Shown here: positions 55,258 through 63,876 of the stretch, piece by piece
Layout: the number at the start of each line of letters is the position of its first letter
Position numbering within the stretch: the first letter of the stretch is position 1
Origin: Treponema putidum
GTDB lineage: Bacteria > Spirochaetota > Spirochaetia > Treponematales > Treponemataceae
Assembly: GCF_000755145.1 (NCBI RefSeq)
Contig: NZ_CP009228.1
Span: 62,001 to 126,000 of the forward strand
DNA length: 64,000 nucleotides
Reading direction: 5' to 3'
The notes under the pieces: model-generated
What the model was told of the DNA's origin: nothing
Database searches by the model: none
What the model saw: only the letters and a program-made list of their open reading frames with translations
Translations under genes and position numbers: made by a program

Positions 55258-56460
55258 ATGTACAAAAAAGACTTTCCCTTGCTTATGCAAAATCCTAACA
55301 TTCATTATTTGGATTCTGCGGCAACAGCACAAAGACCTCTACCGGTTATAGAAGGCATAAAAGAATATTTTTTACACTCAAACGGAAATGCGGGCAGAGG
55401 GTCTCATTCCCTTGCAATAGCTTCTTCTATTTTGGTTGAGGAAACACGGAAAAAGACTGCCGAATTTATCGGAGCCGATAAAATTGAAAGCATTATCTTT
55501 ACAAAAAATTCTACCGAAGCCCTCAATATAATTGCCTATTGTTACGGCTTATCAAACCTCAAACATGGCGATGAAATACTTCTTGCTGTCTCAAACCATC
55601 ATGCCAACCTTGTTCCTTGGCAGTTTGTTGCAAAACAAACAGGGGCTGCCTTAAAATTTATCTATCTTAATAAAAACGGCGCCTTGGACATAAATGATTT
55701 TAAGGCTAAACTTTCTTCAAAAACAAAGATAGTAGCCCTATCAAGCGTAGTAAATGCAACAGGACTCATAAACCCTGTAGAAGAAGTAATTAAGCTAAGC
55801 CATGAAAGCGGAGCCGTCGTTGTAGTCGATGCAGCTCAAGCCGTTGCCCACTTTAAACAGGATGTATCGGCTATTGACTGCGACTTTTTAGCTTTTTCAG
55901 GGCACAAGATTTTTTCGGACTTCGGAGCCGGAGTTCTTTACGGAAAAAAAGAGCTATTGGATAAGATGCCTCCTTTTTTATACGGGGGAGATATGATCAA
56001 TTTTGTTACAGAAGAGTCAAGCGAGTTTAAGGAAGCCCCCTATAAATACGAGGGTGGCACCCACGATACTGCTGCAATAGTTTCTCTTAAAATTGCAATA
56101 GAATATATCGAAAAAATCGGTTATGACAATATAGAAAAAACCGTAAAAGAATTGGACTCTTACGCTCTTTCGGAATTAAAAAAACTTGACTTTGTAGAAA
56201 CCTACGGCACCGATGTTAAGGAGCGGGCGGGTATAATCGCTTTCAACGTGAAAGGCGTTCACTCACATGACACATCTTACATATTAAACGAATACGGTGT
56301 TATGGTAAGAAGCGGACATCATTGTACACAGCCCCTGATGACTTACCTAAACATAAATTCCTGCTGCCGTGCAAGTTTTTCTATTTTTAACACAAAGGAA
56401 GACATTGATGTTATGGTCACTGCCTTAAAAAAAGTAAAAAGCGTTTTTTTAAAGAATTAA
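55258..56460 (+). CDS. sufS: Cysteine desulfurase, SufS type
   Basis: 400 residues. PLP enzyme that takes sulfur from cysteine for iron-sulfur cluster assembly. Motifs: YLDSAATAQRP at the start, NHHANLVPWQ, VDAAQAVAH, FSGHKIFSDFGAG with the PLP-binding Lys, and RSGHHCTQPLM with the active-site Cys near residue 360. AAGGAG precedes the ATG. It forms a pair with sufU 34 bp downstream, the usual donor-acceptor arrangement in Gram-positive-type SUF systems; sufBCD are not in the window. Confidence 0.95.
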   Translation: MYKKDFPLLMQNPNIHYLDSAATAQRPLPVIEGIKEYFLHSNGNAGRGSHSLAIASSILVEETRKKTAEFIGADKIESIIFTKNSTEALNIIAYCYGLSNLKHGDEILLAVSNHHANLVPWQFVAKQTGAALKFIYLNKNGALDINDFKAKLSSKTKIVALSSVVNATGLINPVEEVIKLSHESGAVVVVDAAQAVAHFKQDVSAIDCDFLAFSGHKIFSDFGAGVLYGKKELLDKMPPFLYGGDMINFVTEESSEFKEAPYKYEGGTHDTAAIVSLKIAIEYIEKIGYDNIEKTVKELDSYALSELKKLDFVETYGTDVKERAGIIAFNVKGVHSHDTSYILNEYGVMVRSGHHCTQPLMTYLNINSCCRASFSIFNTKEDIDVMVTALKKVKSVFLKN

Positions 56461-56494
56461 AAAAACTTAAAAATAATATTGATAAGGAATATAA

Positions 56495-56977
56495 ATGGAC
56501 ATAGATACGATTTATCAGGAAATGATTTTAGAATACTCTCGAAAAAAAGAAAACTGCCGCGAGCTTTCAGGTGAAGGGGTAAAGATAGAAAGAGGCCATA
56601 ATCCTTCATGCGGTGATGACCTTACCCTCCTTATCCGGGAAAAAGATGGTATTATAGAAGATGCTTCCTTTTTAGGGAGAGGCTGTGCCATTTCTACGGC
56701 TTCTACAAATATGCTGATTGAGCTGATAAAAGGAAAGCCCTCAGAAGAAGGCAAACGTAAGATAGAAATATTTTTTAAGATGATGAACGGAAATGAGGTT
56801 TCAGAAGAAGAAAAGGAAGAATTGGAAGATGCTCAAATCTTGGAATACTTTGCCGAAATGCCTGCCCGTATAAAATGCGCAACCTTAAGCTGGCACAGTG
56901 CCGATGTTCTTTTAAACGAAAAAAAGGAGGTGTATTTTAATCGTTGTTCTTGCACCGATGAAAATACACCCAAATAA
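56495..56977 (+). CDS. sufU: SufU-type zinc-dependent sulfurtransferase
   Basis: 160 residues. The three Cys of SufU are present: NPSCGDD, GRGCAIS and RIKCATLSWH. SufU binds Zn through these and takes persulfide sulfur from SufS for Fe-S cluster assembly. An 18-20 residue insertion (SEEEKEELED region) between the second and third Cys separates SufU from IscU scaffolds and is seen here. It lies directly after sufS. Confidence 0.93.
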   Translation: MDIDTIYQEMILEYSRKKENCRELSGEGVKIERGHNPSCGDDLTLLIREKDGIIEDASFLGRGCAISTASTNMLIELIKGKPSEEGKRKIEIFFKMMNGNEVSEEEKEELEDAQILEYFAEMPARIKCATLSWHSADVLLNEKKEVYFNRCSCTDENTPK

Positions 56978-56980
56978 AAC

Positions 56981-57319
56981 TTATTTTTTAATCTGGTTTG
57001 ATTTTAGTTTTACAACATGGCCTTCACCTGCATCAAAAATAATCAAAAAATCTTTGATCTTGATGTCGGCATACTTAATTATAGCTTCTCCGTTTTTATC
57101 AAGCGTAGTCTTAAGTATAATCTTTTTTTTCGAATCCTTTTCTTTGGGATTTTCGATTCGAATCTCTACACCTTCAGCAGATGCACCGTTCGAAAAACTG
57201 CCTTGGCAAAGGAATGTCCCGTCACCGTTATCATAGCAATTAAAGATAACACTATGAGCAAACAAAAGAGCTGCTCCCAGCACTAAAAAACAAATAAAGA
57301 TAGCTGTTCTTTTTTTCAT
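56981..57319 (-). CDS. Small exported Ig-like protein, NikL-type
   Basis: 112 residues with a signal peptide (MKKRTAIFICFLVLG..LLFA) cut just before a His (FAHSVIF), followed by a compact beta domain (GDGTFLCQGSFSNGASAEG and VEIRIENP). The N-terminal His and short Ig-like domain resemble the NikL accessory subunits of nickel/cobalt importers and the broken gene at 41188-41674. It is near the cobalamin-controlled genes 57642-59730 but separated from them by a terminator. It has its own ribosome site (GGAG). Role in metal binding in the periplasm is inferred. Confidence 0.65.
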   Translation of the reverse strand: MKKRTAIFICFLVLGAALLFAHSVIFNCYDNGDGTFLCQGSFSNGASAEGVEIRIENPKEKDSKKKIILKTTLDKNGEAIIKYADIKIKDFLIIFDAGEGHVVKLKSNQIKK

Positions 57320-57410
57320 TTCTCTTTCTCCTATAAAAAGTCAATGAGAAAATATCAATTTTCGATTTGACTTTTTACGCCGTTTCGCAATACCTGTAAG
57401 AAACGGCAAT

Positions 57411-57510
57411 CAATAATGCGATGTTTTGTGCAAAGCACAAAACTCGTCAGATAAACAGTGAGGCACTATTTCTGCCGAACTGTTTATCACACCTCCCATA
57501 AAAATTTTTT
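57411..57510. repeat. Extragenic modular stem-loop repeat, copy 2
   Basis: CAATAATGCGATGTTTTGTGC, a stem with GCACAAAACTCGTCAG, then ATAAACAGTGAGGC ... ACTGTTTATCA and CCCATAAAAATTTTTT. Same layout as 8886-8982 with different stems. The surrounding 57320-57600 stretch holds further short hairpins but no gene. Confidence 0.75.
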
Positions 57511-57602
57511 GAAGGAAGCCTCAGAGCCTTTTGGCTCTGTTCTGTAAGGAAATTTTTCATCGTATCCGCTAAAGCGGATAGCGAATCAGCTTCCGAAAAA
57601 GT

Positions 57603-57633
57603 ATTAAAATTTGGGAACCTCAAATAGGTTCCC
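57603..57633 (-). terminator. Terminator after the ZinT-like gene
   Basis: GGGAACCT / AGGTTCCC with a 5-nt loop, followed on the minus strand by AAATTTTAATAC, directly after the stop codon at 57642. Confidence 0.65.
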
Positions 57634-57641
57634 AATAAAAT

Positions 57642-58857
57642 TTATTTTTTAACCTTAGTTAATCTCTCTAAAAGATTTCTTGCCTCTTTTTCTACACTTG
57701 CGGCAATTTCAGCGTCTGTAAGGGCCGCTCTGTAGCAGGTGGGAGTTCCTTCAAAGTCTTCAAGTTCTTTTTCATTATTACCATACCACAAGTGAAAATG
57801 CAGCATAGGAGCAGTACCATGTACAGCTACAAATGAAATCAAAGAATACATACCGGCATCCTTTCTTTCAGCCTTCATCGTCATATATGGTCTTGAAGGA
57901 CTTGCACCGACACGGACATAGCTTGATCTAAAGACTTCTTTATCCCCTTTATAAAAGACCAGCTCATTTTTTCCGTCTTTTACAATAAATTCCAAGTGAG
58001 AGTAATCTTTAACGGATTTATCTCTTTTTTGTAATTCTGCAATAATTTCAGCCTTTGTAAAATCTCCACCCTTGGGATCTTTGCCTGCAAATTCTTTTAC
58101 AACCTTTGCATAGGCGGCTTCGACCTCTTTACTTGTATTTTCAAAAATAGATAATGCATTAATCCATTTGCCGTGAACTGCATAAGATTCAAAGGGAGAA
58201 ACAGGGCACCACTTAGGCATATTTTGGATTGAAGATTCAAACATTTTAACAAGGTCTGCCTCAGATGTGAATGCAGAATAGTATGTAGGCCATTTTCCTG
58301 CACCGGTTATAAGACGGTCAATACTTCGGCTTCCAAAACGGGCATGCCAGTGGATAGGGCTGTTTCCGTGAGCACTGGGAGGCATTGATATAAAATACTT
58401 AAAGTTTGCATTTTCAAGTTTATCTTCTACAGCCTCAAATGTTTCCCAAATAGTATCAGGAGACTCGCCGTCAGCTTTTTGTCCCATATATTTGTATTTG
58501 ACGGAAATTTGCTTTTCGTTACCGGCTTTATCCAAGTATGTAAAAAGCACAGTGTTTGTACCGTCAAACTTTGCCTTTACCGCCGGAGCTTTGTACATAT
58601 CCAAGGCAGCGGCTTCAAGGCCTTCAGGTGTATAAAAGGGCATATCTGCTGCTGTTTTTTTATAAGCTGCTTTTAAAGATGGATTATCTTTTATGATATC
58701 TGCAGAAACCCATTCGCCCTTCCAGGCGGCCAATTCCATTCCGGCTGTAAATTTATCATTCATTTTTACAGCAGGCATTGACTTACAGGCAGTAAAAATA
58801 ACTGCGAGTGTAACCCAGTATAAGTGCAATCTTTGCACCCATTTTTTTATTAACCAT
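57642..58857 (-). pseudogene. ZinT/YodA-like metal-binding lipoprotein, frameshifted in the signal peptide
   Basis: Two ZinT-like blocks are visible: WKGEWVSADIIKDNPSLKAAY at the N-terminus, then IHWHARFGSRSIDRL ... WPTYYSAF, and in the second half MLHFHLWYGNNEKELE. The His residues match the Zn/Cd ligands of periplasmic ZinT. As read, the long frame begins with a GTG at 58838 and has no ribosome site; removing one T from the T7 run at 58842-58848 connects it to an ATG at 58857 with AAGGAG, giving a proper lipoprotein signal (MVNKKWVQRLH ... FTAC, Cys24) and 404 residues. It follows the DUF4198 gene and shares its cobalamin riboswitch, so cobalt is the likely metal. Confidence 0.8.
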
Positions 58858-58911
58858 AATAAACTCCTTTAAGTTAATATAAATTATCTATAAGCTAAAT
58901 AAGGATATTCC

Positions 58912-59730
58912 TTATTTTAGCGGCATTGCCTCAATCCAGAGCACGGCATCCTGCGAAAATTCTTTACCCTCAAATTCTTTTACATTACCTGCACCAAGGG
59001 CAGCAAAACCCCAGTACCCGGCCTTGTGAGGAATAAAGGAGAAGTTTCCGTTTGCATCGGCTAAAATAACGGCAGCGGCATTTTTTGTTTTTGCCTTCTT
59101 CTCAAATTTGCTTTTTTTCATGTTTACATCAAAGTTTATGTATTCAACTTCAATTTCCGCATTGGGAACCGGTTTCCCTTTTGAATCGACAACAGTACCG
59201 CGGAAAACACCGCCGACCCAAACGTCATAGGGCTTTACCAAGGGTAAAATTTCGGGATAACCGTCGGCACATCTTTTTTCCCAATCTGTCGGACGCTCGT
59301 CCTTATTGATAAAGACCTTAGTAATCTGCTGAATATATTTATCTTCACTACCTTCATAATAAGGATGGGGAACTGCTACCAAGACCCAGTCTCCGCCCCC
59401 TTTAAAGCCGTTATCCCTGTTTAAGGTCAGATCATAGGCCAAAGCCGTATTTTCGGCAGTAGTAAATTCCGTTTTCTTTAATGAAGGTAGAAGATCTTGA
59501 ATTTTTTCGTCATGAACCGAAAAGAATTTTTCAAAAACTTTGACTTCTCCGGCCTCGTTTTTACCGATATCCATTACTAGTCCTGATTCGGCAGGATGAG
59601 TAAAAACAATCTTGAACTCAACAGAATTGCCTTCAACAATTGAAGTCGGGGTATAAATCATTTGGAAGTGTGCAAATGAAACCATAGATACCAAGAATAA
59701 AAATAAAAATATTCCTGTCAATTTTTTCAT
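58912..59730 (-). CDS. DUF4198 exported metal-uptake protein (NikK-like)
   Basis: 272 residues. Signal peptide (MKKLTGIFLFLFLVSMVSF) cut before His (FAHFQMIY), then a DUF4198 beta-rich domain with a large central region and a C-terminal Ig-like segment (GTVVDSKGKPVPNAEIEVEY). DUF4198 proteins accompany nickel/cobalt importers and may carry metal across or outside the outer membrane. The gene is the first after a cobalamin riboswitch, which points to cobalt. GGAG about 8-9 nt before the ATG; an 18-bp palindrome lies between the riboswitch and the gene. Confidence 0.8.
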   Translation of the reverse strand: MKKLTGIFLFLFLVSMVSFAHFQMIYTPTSIVEGNSVEFKIVFTHPAESGLVMDIGKNEAGEVKVFEKFFSVHDEKIQDLLPSLKKTEFTTAENTALAYDLTLNRDNGFKGGGDWVLVAVPHPYYEGSEDKYIQQITKVFINKDERPTDWEKRCADGYPEILPLVKPYDVWVGGVFRGTVVDSKGKPVPNAEIEVEYINFDVNMKKSKFEKKAKTKNAAAVILADANGNFSFIPHKAGYWGFAALGAGNVKEFEGKEFSQDAVLWIEAMPLK

Positions 59731-59788
59731 AGAAAAACTCCTATAATATTTTTAGTCTAAAGACTTATAATCTAAGCGCAAACTCAAC

Positions 59789-59806
59789 TGTAAACAAATG
59801 TTTACA
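59789..59806. promoter_or_regulatory. Palindromic operator candidate upstream of the DUF4198 gene
   Basis: TGTAAACA-AA-TGTTTACA, an 18-bp near-perfect dyad about 60 bp before the start codon, between riboswitch and gene. It looks like a repressor site; no cognate regulator is identified. Confidence 0.5.
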
Positions 59807-59957
59807 ATATACCTTATTTAAAAATAAAACGGAGATAAAATAATGAAAAAGCGAAAAACATAGTCTACAGCTTTGCTTTGTTTAGAAGAGACCGACAGTA
59901 AAATATAGCTGTACAATAGTTAGTTTTCCGATTTTCCCTCCCTCCGAAGGATTCGAA

Positions 59958-60153
59958 ATACAAATAGGCAGGTCTCCTGACTTATGATTTAAAGTTTATC
60001 GCCTTCCCATATTAACAGTGGCTTATGCTTCCAATAATGACAAATATTAGAAATACAATGATAAACAAACTCAATTACAGTAGCGGGGGCTGTGCCGGTT
60101 TTTCACCGGTTTCCCTTTTAATCTTAAAAAATAATTTAAGAACCTTATTTGTC
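59958..60153 (-). ncRNA. Cobalamin (B12) riboswitch
   Basis: On the minus strand the conserved elements appear in order: GGGAAACCGGTGAAAAACCGG, CAGCCCCCGCTACTGTAA, GCCACTG, TGGGAAGGC and the B12 box AAGTCAGGAGACCTGCC. Closing helix ACAAATA (60146-60152) / TATTTGT (59960-59966). It lies about 230 nt upstream of the DUF4198 gene and should turn off the metal-uptake genes when adenosylcobalamin is plentiful. Confidence 0.95.
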
Positions 60154-60217
60154 TATAACCTTTTAGTAATTATAAATATTTTCAAAAAAAAGCAAGGCCC
60201 CCATCGGGTGCATTCTA

Positions 60218-60269
60218 CACGGAAATCAAGTCGACTAAAAACAGCCGATAATAAAAGTATGGAAAAGCT
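60218..60269 (+). mobile_element. Relic of the left end of an ISAs1-type element
   Basis: CACGGAAATCAA, then ACTAAAAACAGCCGATAAT and AGTATGGAAA align with the first ~50 bp of the complete element at 39780, including the transposase ATG, with about nine changes. No right end or transposase follows, so only a stub remains. Confidence 0.75.
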
Positions 60270-60289
60270 AATCAGCATTTATTAAAAAG

Positions 60290-60572
60290 GAATATTGAAG
60301 AGTATATTAAAATGGTACCAATATCAAAGCCCTCTCATAAAATGTTATAAAGAGCATACATTATTTTTATATTTTAGTCAAGAAATAAATAAAATTTAAG
60401 GCCTTTTAATTCTACAATCTCCTGAAACGGTCTTTATAAAAAGCCTCGGGCTATCCGTTTTATAGGATTTACTTAGTTTATATCGAATTGTTCTTCTTTT
60501 AACACGAGAGTATGCTCACTAAATTTTCCGTTTATAATACCGAATCTCAGTTGCATTAGGCAATAATGATTT
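60290..60572. other. Gene-free stretch after corA
   Basis: No complete gene. On the minus strand a 27-codon frame (MQLRFGIING ... EEQFDIN, about 60470-60555) follows the corA stop closely but has no recognisable relatives and may be a remnant. A short AGCC/GGCT stem with T-run near 60440-60460 could terminate corA transcripts. Confidence 0.4.
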
Positions 60573-61505
60573 TTATATCAGTTTTTTCTTTTTAAACCAG
60601 CAAAGTCCTAAAACGACAATGACAATACTCAATATTATAACAGTAAGATAGCCGTACTTCCATGAAAGTTCGGGCATGTAGCTAAAGTTCATACCGTACC
60701 AGCCTGCTACAAGGGTCAACGGAAGAAAGATTGTAGTTACAACAGTAAAGATTTTCATAATCTTATTTAAGTGGAGATCCAGCTGAGCTTGATAAGATTC
60801 CCGCAACTGATTCGAATACTCTCTTAAAATACGGATATTTGCTCCATAACGCTCTACCCTCTTTGAAAGAAGGTTTATAATGGTCAACTCTTCTTCGGTA
60901 AAAATTTCGTTTTCATTTTCGGCCAGGTCTTGGCAAAAATCTTCCAACTGATCATAATAGCTAAAGAGGGTCAAAAGTTCGTTGTTTATATTCGAAAGCT
61001 CCGCTTCAAAGTGAGTGTCTTCTTCTATTTTTTCCCAAACCCTCATTTCCAGTTCAGATATTTTGTTTCTAAAACGGTAATAGACGCCGGCATGCGACTT
61101 GATAAGCTCTTTAAAAAAACGGTTAAGAATACGCGGAATATTTCTTTCGCGAACTATAGTTTGCTGTAAAGCAGTTTCAAAAGCTTTTTGAGTAGAATAG
61201 TCCTTGTCTATAATTTCTATGGCCAAAAAAAGATTTTTAGATATATAAAGGCCTATTGTATCGCGGTCTTTAAAAATATTTTCCATTTCGATTATATTTA
61301 TAACGCCGAAACTGTAGTCTTCCCAAACGCCGAGGGTATTTTGTTGGGAAAAATCGCTGCATTGCTCGATAAAAAGAGGGTCAAGGCCTAAAAGCCCTTG
61401 AAGCTCAATGAGCTCCTTAAATTTTATATATCCTGCAACATGTCCAGTTATTTTTTCAGTCCGGGGATCAATCGGTGTCAATTCTGCATCTAATTTTACA
61501 AACAT
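60573..61505 (-). CDS. corA: CorA-family magnesium/cobalt channel
   Basis: 310 residues. A long helical cytoplasmic domain is followed by two membrane segments at the C-terminus with the selectivity signature YGMNF between them. CorA forms pentameric channels for Mg2+, and in some bacteria Co2+ or Ni2+. The terminal KKK tail is typical. The ATG has a weak AGG site. A cobalt role would fit the neighbouring B12-controlled genes but Mg2+ is the default. Confidence 0.92.
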   Translation of the reverse strand: MFVKLDAELTPIDPRTEKITGHVAGYIKFKELIELQGLLGLDPLFIEQCSDFSQQNTLGVWEDYSFGVINIIEMENIFKDRDTIGLYISKNLFLAIEIIDKDYSTQKAFETALQQTIVRERNIPRILNRFFKELIKSHAGVYYRFRNKISELEMRVWEKIEEDTHFEAELSNINNELLTLFSYYDQLEDFCQDLAENENEIFTEEELTIINLLSKRVERYGANIRILREYSNQLRESYQAQLDLHLNKIMKIFTVVTTIFLPLTLVAGWYGMNFSYMPELSWKYGYLTVIILSIVIVVLGLCWFKKKKLI

Positions 61506-61557
61506 AGCTTAACCTATCATATTTTTTATATTATATCAATAATTTTATATCAATAAT

Positions 61558-62904
61558 TTAGCTTAAATTGGAATTTATTGCCTCCGCAATTTTTAAAAGT
61601 TGGGCCTTAGTATTTTGCGAAGGGTCTTCAAGGACAGCTTCAAATAACTTTTGTAAGATTATGCCGAGCTTAGGACCTGCAGGAATTCCGATTTCAATCA
61701 GCTCTCTGCCTCCGACAGCAAGATCTTTTAAGCTGAGGGCAGAGTCTTCTGCTATGACTTTTTCAAGCCTCTTTTTAAATGCAGTCAAATTGCTTAAATC
61801 GGGAGCCTTTCCCGTCATACCGAAACCGTCGGCTCTTCTCAATTCAAAGAGATTCGGAATATTTTCTACCCCGGCTCTGACTATAAAGCGGCGGACGGCA
61901 GCATCGCTCCAATCCTCCGTATAATGAAACATGTGAAGCCCCACCAAATGACAAACTTCTTCAATTTCCTTATTCGGAAATTTTAAACGCTGCATTATAT
62001 TTTTGGTGAGTTTTTCCGAAACCGCCTCATGCTTATAAAAGGTGTAATCGCCGTACTCATTTTTTTCTCTGGTACTTACCTTTCCTATATCGTGGAAAAG
62101 AGCAGCCAAGCGCACAATAAGATTATCTTGCGGAGCGGCATCGCAGCTTAAAAAGCTGTGGTCAAGCACATCGAATGAGTGCATTCCTTTTTGCTCGACC
62201 CCGCGGCAATCAGAAAGTTCGGGCAAAAATACTTTTAAAAGTCCCGTATCTTCCAAGAGTCTTAAAGAAATTATAGGATGCTCACTTAAAAGTATTTTAA
62301 CGAATTCATCCCGAAACCTCTCTATCGAAACTTTTTTGCAAGTCTCAATACTTAAAGGAATAGCCTTTAAAGTTTCTTCTTCTATCTTAAAGCCCAACTG
62401 CGAAGAAAAGCGGATTGCTCTTATCGGCCTCAAACCGTCTTCCCCAAAACGGGCAAGGGGAGAGCCGACGGTTTTAATAATTTTTGATTTTATCGATTTT
62501 ACGCCGTCAAAGGGGTCGACAATGGAGCCGTCTTTTAAAGAAACGGCTATTGCATTCATAGTAAAGTCTCTGCGGCTCAAATCCTCTTCGATTGAACGGA
62601 CATAGCTAATACTCTGCGGCCGCCTGCCGTCGGAATAATCAGCCTCGCAGCGGAAAGTGGTACATTCTATTTTTTCGCCCTTATATAAGATAGTAACCGT
62701 ACCGTGGGCTATCCCCGTAGGAATCGTCTTGCGGAAAAGAGCTTGAACTTCCTTCGGTTCGGCATCGGTTGCTATATCATAATCCTTACACAGTTTCCCT
62801 AAAAACCAGTCTCTAACAGCTCCGCCGACAAGGTAGGCCGAAAAATCGGCATTAAAAAAAATAGAAGCGATTTCTTTCATTTTTTTTGAAACAGGATAGC
62901 GCAT
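61558..62904 (-). CDS. cca: CCA-adding tRNA nucleotidyltransferase with HD domain
   Basis: 448 residues. N-terminal nucleotidyltransferase head YLVGGAVRDWFLGKLCKDYD (DxD catalytic acids in DYDIATDA), RRDFTMNAIA, and an RNA-binding neck, then an HD domain (LAALFHDIGK) in the C-terminal half. It adds or repairs the 3' CCA of tRNAs; a poly(A)-polymerase role cannot be excluded from sequence alone. The ATG has no Shine-Dalgarno sequence and lies 9 nt after a -10 box, suggesting a near-leaderless mRNA. Confidence 0.92.
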   Translation of the reverse strand: MRYPVSKKMKEIASIFFNADFSAYLVGGAVRDWFLGKLCKDYDIATDAEPKEVQALFRKTIPTGIAHGTVTILYKGEKIECTTFRCEADYSDGRRPQSISYVRSIEEDLSRRDFTMNAIAVSLKDGSIVDPFDGVKSIKSKIIKTVGSPLARFGEDGLRPIRAIRFSSQLGFKIEEETLKAIPLSIETCKKVSIERFRDEFVKILLSEHPIISLRLLEDTGLLKVFLPELSDCRGVEQKGMHSFDVLDHSFLSCDAAPQDNLIVRLAALFHDIGKVSTREKNEYGDYTFYKHEAVSEKLTKNIMQRLKFPNKEIEEVCHLVGLHMFHYTEDWSDAAVRRFIVRAGVENIPNLFELRRADGFGMTGKAPDLSNLTAFKKRLEKVIAEDSALSLKDLAVGGRELIEIGIPAGPKLGIILQKLFEAVLEDPSQNTKAQLLKIAEAINSNLS

Positions 62905-62913
62905 AGAAATTCG

Positions 62914-62942
62914 AGTTTACACAAAAATTTACGGCCTGTCTA
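62914..62942 (-). promoter_or_regulatory. Promoter of the cca gene
   Basis: TAGACA, 17 nt, TAAACT on the minus strand, followed after 9 nt by the ATG. Confidence 0.5.
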
Positions 62943-62976
62943 TACGTAGGCCGCATTTTTAATACCGCATTTTAAA

Positions 62977-63876
62977 TTATAAGGCTTCTATTTTTTTACG
63001 ACTAAGGCCTGTACCTTCAACTATTTTATCAATATCAACTCCGAGCCTTTTAAAAGACGCTGCCATTTCCAGCTTTGCTTGATATGAGCCTTCAGCTCGT
63101 CCTTCGGTTAATCCTATACTTTTTCCTTCGGCTCTGCCTTCCGCTAAACCCTCAGCCAAGCCTTCTCTTCTAGCTTCGCTGCGCTCATCTTCCACATACA
63201 TCCGGTATTTTTCGTCAGAGAGTTCTATTGCCATTCGCCTCTCTTCATCAGTTACCCTAAAGAGTGTTGCTTCTGCCATTTTTATACCCTCCTCTAAGCT
63301 GCACAATTTTTCCAACATTCCGCTTTTTTTGTCTTCTTCATAGTTGGCTAAAAACCTTATCCAAAAGTCTTTTAAGTTATACTCTTCCAATCTCTTTTTC
63401 ATAGTATAACCTATTAGCTCATTTAATTCAACATAAAGATATTGAATTATAGAGCTCTCAGGCATTTTTACCGGCTCTGCGTTTTTAGGAACATCGCAGC
63501 CGAAAACTGAAAGGCTTATAGCGTATAAAAAATCGTCTTCTTTAGGCTCAGTCTTTAAAAAGCGGGAAGCGAGGCGCATAAGGTACATTTGACTTCTGCG
63601 AGGATAGTTTGTTTTCCAAAACTGCTGCATTTCAAGGTCGACAAGAAGGCCGTTGTCGGTTCTAATCAAAAAATCGAGGCGGTAAGTTTCTCCCGAAGGC
63701 CTATCCCGAATAAGTTCGGTGTTTATGATTTCGGCCTTTGTGATTTTACCGTAAGAATCTTCTAAAAAAGCGTTTAAAAAGCTTATTAGGGCCTTGTTTC
63801 CTTCTTCTCCTTTTGAAAACATCAGCTTAAAAACCCAATCCGTTTTGGGGTTTAAAATAGGCTGTTCATTTGACAT
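62977..63876 (-). CDS. Rpn-family PD-(D/E)XK nuclease/putative transposase, with Gly-Glu-rich repeats
   Basis: 299 residues. Family start NPKTDWVFKLMF, nuclease core RLDFLIRT ... VDLEMQ (Asp, Glu-x-Gln), and YPRRSQMYLMRL. Near the C-terminus are repeated units GLAEG, RAEGKSIG, LTEGRAEG, a coiled-coil-like linker that commonly varies in repeat number in this family, ending with a GTGLSRKKIEAL helix-turn-helix-like tail. AAGGAG precedes the ATG. It is more complete than, and from another subfamily than, the copy at 36871-37623. Confidence 0.9.
   Translation of the reverse strand: MSNEQPILNPKTDWVFKLMFSKGEEGNKALISFLNAFLEDSYGKITKAEIINTELIRDRPSGETYRLDFLIRTDNGLLVDLEMQQFWKTNYPRRSQMYLMRLASRFLKTEPKEDDFLYAISLSVFGCDVPKNAEPVKMPESSIIQYLYVELNELIGYTMKKRLEEYNLKDFWIRFLANYEEDKKSGMLEKLCSLEEGIKMAEATLFRVTDEERRMAIELSDEKYRMYVEDERSEARREGLAEGLAEGRAEGKSIGLTEGRAEGSYQAKLEMAASFKRLGVDIDKIVEGTGLSRKKIEAL

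Noticed and set aside
60025-60285. Plus-strand frame of 86 codons
   Set aside because: It reads across the antisense of the cobalamin riboswitch and the insertion-sequence relic.
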